Assembly: GCA_937907205.1 (NCBI GenBank) | Contig: CALESE010000201.1 | Location: forward strand, 1-30,990 | From: an uncultured Romboutsia sp. | GTDB taxonomy: Bacteria; Bacillota; Clostridia; Peptostreptococcales; Peptostreptococcaceae | Direction of reading: 5' to 3' | Length of the DNA: 30,990 nucleotides | Part shown: in pieces, positions 23,144 through 30,990 of the stretch | Numbering within the stretch: position 1 is the stretch's first letter | How the letters are laid out: every line of letters starts with the position of its first letter | Made by a program: the position numbers and the translations under genes | The notes under the pieces: generated by a model | What the model was told of the DNA's origin: nothing | The model's database searches: none | What the model saw: only the letters and a program-made list of their open reading frames with translations

Positions 23144-24265
23144 ATGAAAGTATTACATATAAATTCGTACTACATAACTTCAAAGTTATATAGAAACTTA
23201 GTTGAACATTTAGAAAAAGAAGATATAAAAAATGATGTATATATACCAGTAAACTCTGATTTACTAATTAATAAGTATATTGGAGAAAATAATGAAAATA
23301 CAAAGTTTATATACTCAAAGTGCTTTAATAAATTTGATAGAGTAAGTTTTAGGCTAAAAAATAAAAAGATATATAAAGACATAAACAATAAGATTGATTT
23401 TAGTAATGTAGATATATTACATGCACACTCATTATTTGTAAATGGATATGTAGCGTACAAGTTAAAAAAAGAAAAAAACATAGATTATATAGTAGCAGTT
23501 AGAAATACTGATGTTAATGTATTTTTCAAAAAAATGATTCATTTAAGAAAAATAGGTGTTGAAATAATGAAAAATGCCAAAAAAGTAATATTCATATCTT
23601 CTAAGTATAAAGAAACAGTAATAGAAAATTATATTCCCAAAGAACTTCAAGAGGAAATAAAACGAAAATCAGTAGTTATACCTAATGGTATAGATAAGTT
23701 TTGGTTTGAAAATATAAATATGAAAAATAAACTATTTGAAAACAAAGATATAAATCTAATATATGTAGGAAGATTAGTTAAAAATAAAAATATAGAAACA
23801 TCACTAAAAGTAGTAAAAAAACTAAAATTACTAGGATATAATGTAAGTTTTGATATTATAGGTGATGGACCAGATATGAATAGTATAAAAGCCATAGTAG
23901 AAAAAGATTACAAAGATAATGTATTTTTACATGGATTTAAAAATAAAGAAGAAATAATAAAACTATATAGAAAAAATGATATATTTATAATGCCATCAAA
24001 GTATGAAACTTTTGGACTTGTATATATAGAAGCACTAACTCAAGGATTACCACTAATATATACAAGAAGTCAAGGATTTGATGGATATTTCAATGAAGGA
24101 GAAGTAGGTTATAGCGTTATTTATGATGATGTTGATGAGATAGTTCAAAAGATTATAGATATAAGTAATAAAACTTGGGAGTTTGAAAATCTACAATATA
24201 AAGTAGAAGAAGAATTTAATTGGGAAAATATTGCTAAAAGCTATAAAAACATATATAAAGATTAA
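23144..24265 (+). CDS. GT4 family glycosyltransferase
   Basis: This 373-residue retaining GT-B fold enzyme has the GT4 (Glycos_transf_1) C-terminal domain. It includes VGRLVKNKNIE, IIGDGPD and FLHGFKNKEEI, with the nucleotide-sugar-binding region MPSKYETFGLVYIEALTQG, where the E-x7-E motif is present. The N-terminal acceptor domain carries HAHSLFVNGY. It would add a sugar to a lipid-linked wall-polymer intermediate in the cytoplasm. It begins an operon with a second GT4 gene 21 bases later and a MurJ-type flippase. GAGAGG precedes the ATG. The sugar donor and acceptor cannot be assigned. Confidence 0.9.
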   Translation: MKVLHINSYYITSKLYRNLVEHLEKEDIKNDVYIPVNSDLLINKYIGENNENTKFIYSKCFNKFDRVSFRLKNKKIYKDINNKIDFSNVDILHAHSLFVNGYVAYKLKKEKNIDYIVAVRNTDVNVFFKKMIHLRKIGVEIMKNAKKVIFISSKYKETVIENYIPKELQEEIKRKSVVIPNGIDKFWFENINMKNKLFENKDINLIYVGRLVKNKNIETSLKVVKKLKLLGYNVSFDIIGDGPDMNSIKAIVEKDYKDNVFLHGFKNKEEIIKLYRKNDIFIMPSKYETFGLVYIEALTQGLPLIYTRSQGFDGYFNEGEVGYSVIYDDVDEIVQKIIDISNKTWEFENLQYKVEEEFNWENIAKSYKNIYKD

Positions 24266-24286
24266 GTTTTAGGAAGGCGTAAATTA

Positions 24287-25492
24287 ATGAATATATTATA
24301 TTTAGTAAATATAAATGAAAATAATAGAAAAGGACTATTTACATCAACTCATGAAAAATTAAAAATAATTATAAATTCAAAAGACATTAATAATTATAAA
24401 ATATATGCAATAAATTTTTATGATATTGGACTTATGAAATTTATTAAAAAGATAACTAAAAAGCAAATAAGAACTAAAGGCGTAGATAGTTTTGTATATG
24501 ATGGTATAGAGTATAAAAAAATATATATAGGAGTTGGAATAAGTAATAAGATACTTGAAAAATTAAACCTAGATATATTAAATTTCTTACCAATGCTTAT
24601 AAAATACAAAAAAGAAATAAAACAATATGATTTTGTAAGTTGTCATTGGGGATACCCGCATGGAAGAATAGCTTACTACATAAAAAAGCTATATAATTTA
24701 CCTTATATAGTAACTTATCATGGAAGTGATATACATACTATGCCTGTTAAAGATAGTTCTATAAGAAAAAAAGTAATAGAAATATTGAATAATGCATCTA
24801 AAAATATATTTGTAAGTAAAAAATTATATGAAGCATCTAAAGTTATTGGATACAACAATAAAAATTATATAATAAGTAAAAATGGTGTAAATATAGATAA
24901 TTTCTATAAATTAGATGAGGATAAAATATCTACTATAAAGAAAGAACTTAATTTAAATAAAATAGTAATAGGATTTACAGGAAATTTAAACCATATAAAA
25001 AGAGCTGATAAATTAATTGAAATTTTTAAAGAGATAAAAAATATATTAAATACTGATGATATAAGTTTTCTTATTATTGGTGATGGACCATTAAGAAAGC
25101 AGATAGAAAATAGTGGAGCTAACAATAATTTAAATATACATATTACAGGAAATGTATTTGTAGATGATGTAAGAAAGTACATAAATACTATGGATATAAT
25201 GATACTTCCAAGCAGGAATGAAGGATTTGGATGTGTAATATTAGAAGCTAATGCATGTGGTGTACCTGTTGTAGCTACAAATGTAGGTGGCATACCTGAA
25301 GCAATAGAAGATGATAATATGTTAGTAGATGATGGAGAAGATTTTGAAGAAAGATTCTCCAATAAAGTATGCGAAATTTTAAGTTCAAAATACAGTAGTG
25401 AAGATTTAATAAAAAGAGTAAAAGATAATTTTACATGGGAAGTAGTAGCAAAAGATGAAATAAATTTATATAAAGGAGAAATGTATGAGTAA
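24287..25492 (+). CDS. GT4 family glycosyltransferase
   Basis: This 401-residue GT4 enzyme differs in sequence from its neighbour but has the same two-domain plan. The acceptor domain has CHWGYPHGRIAYY and YHGSDIHTMP. The donor domain has GFTGNLNHIKRAD, IIGDGPLRK, and SRNEGFGCVILEANACGVPVVATNVGGIPEAI with the conserved E-x7-E pair. Presence of two non-identical enzymes suggests at least two different linkages in the polymer's repeat. Its last 8 bases overlap the start of the murJ-like gene, so translation is coupled. AGGAAGG lies before its ATG. Confidence 0.92.
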   Translation: MNILYLVNINENNRKGLFTSTHEKLKIIINSKDINNYKIYAINFYDIGLMKFIKKITKKQIRTKGVDSFVYDGIEYKKIYIGVGISNKILEKLNLDILNFLPMLIKYKKEIKQYDFVSCHWGYPHGRIAYYIKKLYNLPYIVTYHGSDIHTMPVKDSSIRKKVIEILNNASKNIFVSKKLYEASKVIGYNNKNYIISKNGVNIDNFYKLDEDKISTIKKELNLNKIVIGFTGNLNHIKRADKLIEIFKEIKNILNTDDISFLIIGDGPLRKQIENSGANNNLNIHITGNVFVDDVRKYINTMDIMILPSRNEGFGCVILEANACGVPVVATNVGGIPEAIEDDNMLVDDGEDFEERFSNKVCEILSSKYSSEDLIKRVKDNFTWEVVAKDEINLYKGEMYE

Positions 25493-27029
25493 AATAGCAA
25501 AGGCTACCTTAGGTATCATGATAGTAACTATGTTATCTAAAGTTTTAGGTCTAGGTAGAGAGATGGTACTAGGGGCATATTATAGCGTTGGTGATTATAG
25601 TCAGATTTATTTAATGTCTATGAATATAGTGTCAACAGTATTTACTATTATAGCATCAGCAGTGGTTACAACTTTTATTCCTTTATATCTTGAAAATTAC
25701 AATCTTGGAGAAGATGAACAAGGCAATAAATTTACAAATAATATAATTAATATAGTTGTAATTATATGTACCTTAATTATTATATTAGGATTAATATTTA
25801 CTGATGAATTAGTAAGTATATTTGCACCAGGCTATGAAGGTGATAAGTTTTTAATGACGGTTAAATTTACTAGGATAGTATTATCAGGTGGATTATTTAT
25901 ATCGTTAACTAAAATAATGTCCTCATTTTTACAAGCAAAAGAAAAGTTTACTGTATCTAGTATGTCAGGTATTCCATTTAATATAATAATTATAATATCA
26001 ATAATATTAAGTTCAAAATACAATATATATATACTTCCAATTGGTGGTTTACTTGCAATGATAAGTCAATATATATTCCAATTGATTTTTGCTAGTAAAA
26101 ATGGATACAAATATAAAACAGTATTAAATCTAAATGATGAATATGTAAAGAGAATGATAGTTTTACTAGGACCGGTATTAATTGGTGTTGTATTTAATCA
26201 AATAAATACAATAATAGATAAAAGTATAGCTACAACTATTGGTAATGGTAGTGGTGTATCTGCATTAACTTATGCAAATAGGCTAAATGGATTTGTAATG
26301 GGATTATTTATAACATCTATTGCATCTGTAATATACCCAATATTATCAAACTATTCGTCTAGCGATAATAAAGAAGGATTTAATACATCAATAGTAAAAA
26401 GTGTAAATGGAGTATTATTATTAGTTATTCCTGTATCTATTGGAGCAATAGTACTTTCAAAACCGATAGTTAGAATATTATTCCAAAGGGGTGCATTTGA
26501 TGAAACAGCTACTAATATGACTTCTATTGCACTTATATTTTATTCGTTTGGAATGGTTGCATTTGGACTTAAAGATATATTAGGTAAAGTATTTTATTCT
26601 ATACAAGATACTAAAACGCCAGTAATAAATGGTATAATATCAGTTATTATAAATATAATACTAAACATAATACTATCAAAAGTTATGGGATATGCAGGTC
26701 TTGCATTTGCAACAAGTATAGCTACTACGATATGCATATTCTTATTATTTAATAGTTTGAAAAAAAGAATAGGTGACTTTGGACAATCTAAGATAATAAG
26801 TGTTACATTTAAATCTATATTATCAGCTATTTTAATGGGTGTATTTGTATATTTTACATATAAATTTGTATTATCTATATTAGGTAGTGGTTTTGTAGGA
26901 GATTTTATAAGTTTAGCAATATCTGTATTAGTAGGTGTGATAGTATATGGTATTTCTATAATTTTATTAAAGGTTGAAGAAGTTAGCATTGTAACTGGTA
27001 TTATAAATAAGAAATTAAAAAGGAACTAG
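25485..27029 (+). CDS. MurJ/MviN-family lipid-linked oligosaccharide flippase
   Basis: This 514-residue membrane protein of the MurJ/MviN (MOP superfamily) type begins MSKIAKATLGIMIVTMLSKVLGLGREMVLGAYY and has about 14 predicted membrane segments, the family norm. RILFQRGAFDETAT is a recognisable MurJ loop motif. It moves lipid-linked precursors across the membrane. Its overlap with the glycosyltransferase gene suggests the polymer intermediate rather than lipid II is its cargo. In C. difficile the mviN gene lies in the PSII locus that makes the CWB2-binding polymer (family and locus knowledge). The overlap start is supported by AAGGAG just before the ATG. A terminator overlaps the stop. Confidence 0.92.
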   Translation: MSKIAKATLGIMIVTMLSKVLGLGREMVLGAYYSVGDYSQIYLMSMNIVSTVFTIIASAVVTTFIPLYLENYNLGEDEQGNKFTNNIINIVVIICTLIIILGLIFTDELVSIFAPGYEGDKFLMTVKFTRIVLSGGLFISLTKIMSSFLQAKEKFTVSSMSGIPFNIIIIISIILSSKYNIYILPIGGLLAMISQYIFQLIFASKNGYKYKTVLNLNDEYVKRMIVLLGPVLIGVVFNQINTIIDKSIATTIGNGSGVSALTYANRLNGFVMGLFITSIASVIYPILSNYSSSDNKEGFNTSIVKSVNGVLLLVIPVSIGAIVLSKPIVRILFQRGAFDETATNMTSIALIFYSFGMVAFGLKDILGKVFYSIQDTKTPVINGIISVIINIILNIILSKVMGYAGLAFATSIATTICIFLLFNSLKKRIGDFGQSKIISVTFKSILSAILMGVFVYFTYKFVLSILGSGFVGDFISLAISVLVGVIVYGISIILLKVEEVSIVTGIINKKLKRN

Positions 27030-27047
27030 ATAAATCTAGTTCCTTTT
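27018..27047 (+). terminator. Rho-independent terminator of the glycosyltransferase/MurJ operon
   Basis: AAAAGGAACTAGA pairs with TCTAGTTCCTTTT around a TAAA loop. It overlaps the murJ stop codon. Confidence 0.9.
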
Positions 27048-27049
27048 AA

Positions 27050-27092
27050 TGTGAGAAATACTTGAAAAAGAGATGTTTAAATTTTTCAAGTA
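27050..27092 (+). repeat. GAGAAATA-hairpin-GAGAT element, copy 3
   Basis: TGTGAGAAATAC (27050-27061) begins three bases after the terminator. The stem TACTTGAAAAA (27059-27069) pairs perfectly over 11 bases with TTTTTCAAGTA (27082-27092). The loop is GAGATGTTTAAA, carrying the shared GAGATGT. It lies about 220 bases before secA2. Confidence 0.7.
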
Positions 27093-27205
27093 ATATAATT
27101 ATATAATATCTATTTAAATATGTCTACCATAAATAAATAAATAAAACATTTTTAATAATTATTACAAAACTTAGAATAAGTAGACAAGAAAAAGATATCA
27201 TATTG

Positions 27206-27214
27206 TGATATAAT
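27206..27214 (+). promoter_or_regulatory. extended -10 promoter of secA2
   Basis: TGATATAAT, with TATAAT at 27209-27214, is an extended -10 about 95 bases before the start codon. TAGACA at 27181-27186 is too far for a normal -35. The remaining 280-base gap is AT-rich. Confidence 0.5.
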
Positions 27215-27309
27215 TATATTTAGATGTAAAAATTTGTATGATTTTATAATATATATAATATAAATAAATTTTATTTTAAAATTAAAATACAATATTAAGG
27301 GGGCAATAT

Positions 27310-29649
27310 ATGTCAGTTTTAGACAAAATTCTGAGTAAGTCAGATGAAGTAGAAATAAAAGTATTAAATAAGATAGTTGATAAAATTGATAGCATAGAAG
27401 ATAAAATTCAAAGATTAAGTGATGATGAACTTAAAAATATGACAAATGTATTTAAAGAAAGGCTATCAAATGGAGAAACTCTAGATGATATATTAGTTGA
27501 AGCATTTGCAGTAGCAAGGGAAGCATCAAAAAGAGTTTTAAAAATGCGTCAATATAGAGTACAATTAATAGGTGGTATTGTACTACATCAAGGGAAAATA
27601 GCAGAAATGAGAACTGGGGAAGGTAAAACATTAGTTGCAGTAGCACCAGTATATTTGAATGCACTATCAGGAAAAGGAGTTCATGTAGTAACCGTTAATG
27701 ACTACCTTGCAAAGCGTGATAAAGAAATTATGCAACCTGTATATGAATTTTTAGGAATGAGTGTAGGTGTTATATTAAATGGTCAATCTCCAAGTGAGAG
27801 AAAAGCACAATATGATTGTGATATAACTTATGGTACTAATAATGAGTATGGATTTGATTATTTAAGAGATAACATGGTAACAAAAAATGAAGATAAAGTT
27901 CAAAGAGAATTAAACTTTGCAATTGTAGATGAGGTAGACTCTATACTTATAGATGAAGCTAGAACACCTCTTATAATATCTGGAACTGGAGATGAAAGCA
28001 CTAAGTTATATGATATAGCTAATTCTTTTGTCAAAAGCTTAGTTGATGAAGATTATGATATAGAAGAAAAAGAAAATACAATATCACTTAATGAAAATGG
28101 ATTAACTAAAGCAGAAAAATTCTTTGGAATAGAAAATTTAATGGACATAAAAAATATTGAAATATATCATCATATAAATCAATCATTAAGAGCTCATAAA
28201 TTAATGGAAAAAGATGTTGATTACGTTGTAAGAGACAATGAAATAATGATAGTAGATGAATTTACTGGAAGAATAATGGATGGTAGAAGATACTCAGATG
28301 GATTACATCAAGCAATAGAATCAAAAGAAGGCGTAGAAATAAAAAGAGAATCTAAAACTTTAGCAACAGTAACATTCCAAAACTTCTTTAGAATGTATAA
28401 AAAGCTAAGTGGTATGACAGGTACTGCTAAGACAGAGGAAAGTGAATTTCAATCTACTTATAATATGAATGTTGTAACTATACCAACTAATAAACCTATA
28501 CTTAGAGCAGACTTATCTGATTTAGTATTTAAGACTGAAAAAGAAAAGTATAATGCAGTAGTAGAAGAAATAGAAAAAATAAATAAAACTGGACAACCAG
28601 TATTAGTAGGTACAGTATCAATTGAAAAATCAGAATACTTATCAGATTTACTTTCTAAAAAAGGTATAAAGCATGAAGTATTAAATGCTAAAAATCACGA
28701 AAAAGAAGCTGACATAGTTAAAAAAGCAGGTAAATTAAATGCTGTAACTATAGCTACAAACATGGCTGGTCGTGGTACTGATATATCTTTAGGTGATGGA
28801 GATTTAATAGAAGAAACAGAGGTTAAAAACTTAGGTGGACTTTATGTAATAGGTACTGAAAAGCATGAAACAAGAAGAATAGATAATCAGTTAAGAGGAC
28901 GTTCTGGTCGTCAAGGTGATCCAGGTACTTCAAGATTTTTTGTAAGTTTAGAAGATGAAGTTATAAAGCTATACGGAGGAAGTAGTATAGAAAAAATATC
29001 TAATAAAGTTAAACATGAAGAAGGAAAACCACTTGAAAGCAAAAATTTACTAAAAATGGTAGAAAGAGCTCAAAGAGGAATAGAAGGACGTAACTTTGAA
29101 ATAAGAAAGAACGTTATACAATATGATGATGTAATAAATGAACAAAGAAAAATTATATATGCAGAAAGAAATAGAGTATTAGATAATGAAAGTGTAGAAG
29201 AAGAAATACAAAAAATGGTTAAAGATGTTATAAGTGAAACTGCTAATAAATACTTGGTAAATAAAGATTACTATGGATATTTAATAAGCTTATATAACAA
29301 ATTTATGCCAGAAAATACTTTATTAATACCAGGCATAGATAAGATGAGTATAGATGAAGTAATAGAATATACTTATGATTTATCTAAGAGAGTATATGAT
29401 TTTAAAAAGATAGTATCAGGAATCGAAGAATTACGAAATCTTGAAAAGAAAGTATTATTAGAGGTTGTTGATAGCTATTGGATAGATCATATAGATACAA
29501 TGGACCAATTAAGACAATGTATAGGTCTATCAGCAATAGGTCAAAAAGACCCTGTTAAGGAATATACAATACAAGGTTATGAATTATTTGAAGAATTAAA
29601 TGAAACAATAAGAACAGAAACTGTAAAATATCTGTATAAATTTAACTAA
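27310..29649 (+). CDS. secA2: accessory Sec translocase ATPase SecA2
   Basis: This 779-residue SecA has the DEAD-type motor with Walker A T102-G-E-G-K-T107 (MRTGEGKTLVAV), a DEVDSILIDEARTPL helicase motif II, and the C-terminal motor signatures ATNMAGRGTDISLG and QLRGRSGRQGDPG. It ends in KYLYKFN and lacks the flexible tail and C-x-C-x8-C-H zinc site of housekeeping SecA. That shortness, its place among cwp genes and its similarity in length to C. difficile SecA2 favour the accessory protein that exports SlpA and Cwps (established there). AAGGGGGC is about 7 bases before the ATG. No secY2 or other accessory secretion gene is in the window, as in the SecA2-only system. It has its own terminator. 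Confidence 0.93.
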   Translation: MSVLDKILSKSDEVEIKVLNKIVDKIDSIEDKIQRLSDDELKNMTNVFKERLSNGETLDDILVEAFAVAREASKRVLKMRQYRVQLIGGIVLHQGKIAEMRTGEGKTLVAVAPVYLNALSGKGVHVVTVNDYLAKRDKEIMQPVYEFLGMSVGVILNGQSPSERKAQYDCDITYGTNNEYGFDYLRDNMVTKNEDKVQRELNFAIVDEVDSILIDEARTPLIISGTGDESTKLYDIANSFVKSLVDEDYDIEEKENTISLNENGLTKAEKFFGIENLMDIKNIEIYHHINQSLRAHKLMEKDVDYVVRDNEIMIVDEFTGRIMDGRRYSDGLHQAIESKEGVEIKRESKTLATVTFQNFFRMYKKLSGMTGTAKTEESEFQSTYNMNVVTIPTNKPILRADLSDLVFKTEKEKYNAVVEEIEKINKTGQPVLVGTVSIEKSEYLSDLLSKKGIKHEVLNAKNHEKEADIVKKAGKLNAVTIATNMAGRGTDISLGDGDLIEETEVKNLGGLYVIGTEKHETRRIDNQLRGRSGRQGDPGTSRFFVSLEDEVIKLYGGSSIEKISNKVKHEEGKPLESKNLLKMVERAQRGIEGRNFEIRKNVIQYDDVINEQRKIIYAERNRVLDNESVEEEIQKMVKDVISETANKYLVNKDYYGYLISLYNKFMPENTLLIPGIDKMSIDEVIEYTYDLSKRVYDFKKIVSGIEELRNLEKKVLLEVVDSYWIDHIDTMDQLRQCIGLSAIGQKDPVKEYTIQGYELFEELNETIRTETVKYLYKFN

Positions 29650-29667
29650 AAATATATAATATAAAGT

Positions 29668-29698
29668 AAAAAACCAAAGGGCATTCCTTTGGTTTTTT
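29668..29698 (+). terminator. Rho-independent terminator of secA2
   Basis: AAAAAACCAAAGG (29668-29680) pairs with CCTTTGGTTTTTT (29686-29698) around GCATT. Confidence 0.92.
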
Positions 29699-29699
29699 A

Positions 29700-29744
29700 T
29701 GTGAGAAATACAGAAAAAAGAGATGTTAGAAATTTCTTTTTTCT
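29700..29744 (+). repeat. GAGAAATA-hairpin-GAGAT element, copy 4
   Basis: TGTGAGAAATAC (29700-29711) begins one base after the terminator T-run. The stem AGAAAAAAGA (29712-29721) pairs perfectly over 10 bases with TCTTTTTTCT (29735-29744). The GAGATGTT motif spans the end of the stem and the loop. It lies about 230 bases before the last cwp gene. Confidence 0.7.
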
Positions 29745-29896
29745 TAATTTGATTATACTATAATAGGTATTAAAAGTCGAGTAAAGGTATAAGTTAATTA
29801 AGAAAAAAATTACAAAATTGTAACTATTTTTTTTATCATTATATATTTGTAGAATACTTTTTATTATATAAGAATATGTAAAATTAAATGCAATTA

Positions 29897-29905
29897 TGTT
29901 ATAAT
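29897..29905 (+). promoter_or_regulatory. extended -10 promoter of the last cwp gene
   Basis: TGTTATAAT, with TATAAT at 29900-29905, precedes the start by 35 bases. AAGGGGGA then serves as ribosome binding site. Confidence 0.5.
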
Positions 29906-29939
29906 TATAAAGATATACTACAATTAAGGGGGAATTTAT

Positions 29940-30990
29940 ATGAAAAAATCAACGAAATTAATTACTAGTGCTATGTTAGCAACTGCTATTATTTCGCCAA
30001 ATTTAGCATTTGCTACGAACAGTATTTTATGGAGATACATCAAATATAAGTATAAAATTTAAAGAAAATCCAAAATCTGATTCAATAACAATAAACTTCT
30101 TATGTTATGATATGCCATTATCAGCTACATTAAATTACAATTCTAACACTAATTCTTACGAAGGAATAATAAATTTCAATAAAGAACCAGAATACTTAAA
30201 TGTATGGAAAATAGAAAATATAACAATAAATAGTGAAACTCCAGAAGTTTTAGATAAAACTAAATTAGAGGAGTTAGGACTTAATTTAAGTGATTATGAT
30301 ATTCATCAAGAATATATAGTAACAAATAACAAAAGTTTATCACAGTACATTAAAAAAACTTCAGCTCCAGTAAAAGAACTTGTAGGAATTAATAGGAGTG
30401 AAACAGCAGCAAAGATAAGTCAAGAAGGTTGGAAAGATGGTTCTGAATATGTAATATTAGTAAATGGAAATGCAATAGCAGATGGAGTTACAGCAACACC
30501 ACTTGCTACTACTTATGATGCACCGATTTTACTTGTAAACAATGATAATATTCCAGAAAGTACAAAGAATGAAATAACACGCTTAAATCCTAAGAATATA
30601 ATATTAATAGGTGGAAATTCAGTTATATCAGAAAGTTTAGAAAAGGAGTTAAAATCTACTACTTCTTCTAATGTTTCTAGGATAGAAGGTAAAAATAGAT
30701 TCGAAACATCTTTAGAAATAGCAAAGAAAATAGATGATGATCATGATGTAAATAAAATATTTATAGCAAATGGTTATAAAGGAGAATCTGATGCACTTAC
30801 AATAGCTGCAAAAGCAGGTCAAGATAAGCAGCCAATAATATTAAGTGAAAAAACTAAATTAACAAATGAAGCTTATAATTGGTTAAAAAATGAAGGTTTA
30901 ACAAATGCATACTTTATAGGTGGAGAAACAAATTTAACTACTGATATTATACATCAAGTGGCAAAAATTACTAAGACACAATCTGGAGAA
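29940..30990 (+). pseudogene. CWB2 cell-wall protein (cwp) with early frameshift, cut by window end
   Basis: The ATG at 29940 follows AAGGGGGA and encodes a clear signal peptide (MKKSTKLITSAMLATAIIS, ending near AFAT), but that frame stops at 30060-30062 after 40 residues. From about 30022 the +1 frame is open to the window end. It encodes VFYGDTSNISIKFKENPKSD, a domain of about 110 residues, then CWB2 repeats: ELVGINRSETAAKIS near 30378 and RIEGKNRFETSLEIA near 30680, with APILLV and IGG motifs intact. A one-base insertion or two-base deletion at 30018-30030 explains the break. It lies directly after secA2, where C. difficile has cwp2. Clean downstream coding suggests a recent mutation or a sequencing error. 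The C-terminus is outside the window. Confidence 0.8.

Noticed and set aside
24904..25500. Open frame of 198 codons on the minus strand opposite the second glycosyltransferase
   Set aside because: It is a serine/phenylalanine-rich antisense frame without homology; the GT4 motifs on the plus strand are clear.
1..30990. tRNA, rRNA and insertion-sequence transposase genes
   Set aside because: I saw no cloverleaf with T-loop and anticodon arms, no rRNA-like conserved GC-rich blocks, and no transposase domain.

Overview
The window is very AT-rich, with strong GGAGG ribosome binding sites. It carries SlpA, SecA2 and several proteins with triple CWB2 (Cell wall binding repeat 2, PF04122) modules, the cell-wall anchor of Clostridioides difficile S-layer proteins. 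This points to a Peptostreptococcaceae relative of Clostridioides. SlpA and SecA2 do not look like the C. difficile 630 proteins as I remember them, so I place the organism near that genus without naming a species.

Layout. (1) 0-3.1 kb: a small coiled-coil protein, then an MBOAT acyltransferase and a DHHW/AlgX-like partner, a probable cell-surface O-acetylation pair. (2) 3.1-5.6 kb: slpA, preceded by a structured leader. (3) 5.7-6.2 kb: a lipoprotein. (4) 6.4-9.7 kb: a prophage-remnant-like control and replication block with two Xre-type proteins on the minus strand, then a replication initiator-like protein, a DnaB-type helicase and a Mor-like regulator on the plus strand. (5) 9.75-18.5 kb, minus strand: a large Cwp protein with a proline-rich stalk, a HepT/MntA toxin-antitoxin pair, an unknown protein, and an M6 metalloprotease-CWB2 protein. 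(6) 18.6-19.7 kb: a small DUF1659/DUF2922/YvrJ operon and a second Mor-like gene. (7) 19.8-29.6 kb: a nucleotide-sugar dehydrogenase, a CWB2-PepSY protein (minus), two GT4 glycosyltransferases, a MurJ-type flippase and SecA2. (8) 29.9 kb to the end: a further CWB2 protein with a frameshift just after its signal peptide, cut by the window edge.

How it fits together (inference). The dehydrogenase, glycosyltransferases and MurJ would make and flip an anionic wall polymer, as the PSII locus does in C. difficile. CWB2 proteins would bind that polymer. SecA2 would export SlpA and some Cwps. The MBOAT/DHHW pair may acetylate the polymer. In C. difficile slpA and secA2 are adjacent; here about 22 kb of phage-like and cwp genes lie between them.

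The most unusual signal is a short repeated element: GAGAAATA, then a hairpin whose stem sequence differs in every copy, with GAGAT(GT) in the loop. Four copies lie on the plus strand, only upstream of slpA (two), secA2 and the last cwp. Three directly follow the terminator of the preceding gene. Conserved unpaired blocks with covarying stems suggest a structured RNA or recognition element specific to S-layer genes. I do not recognise it as a known family.
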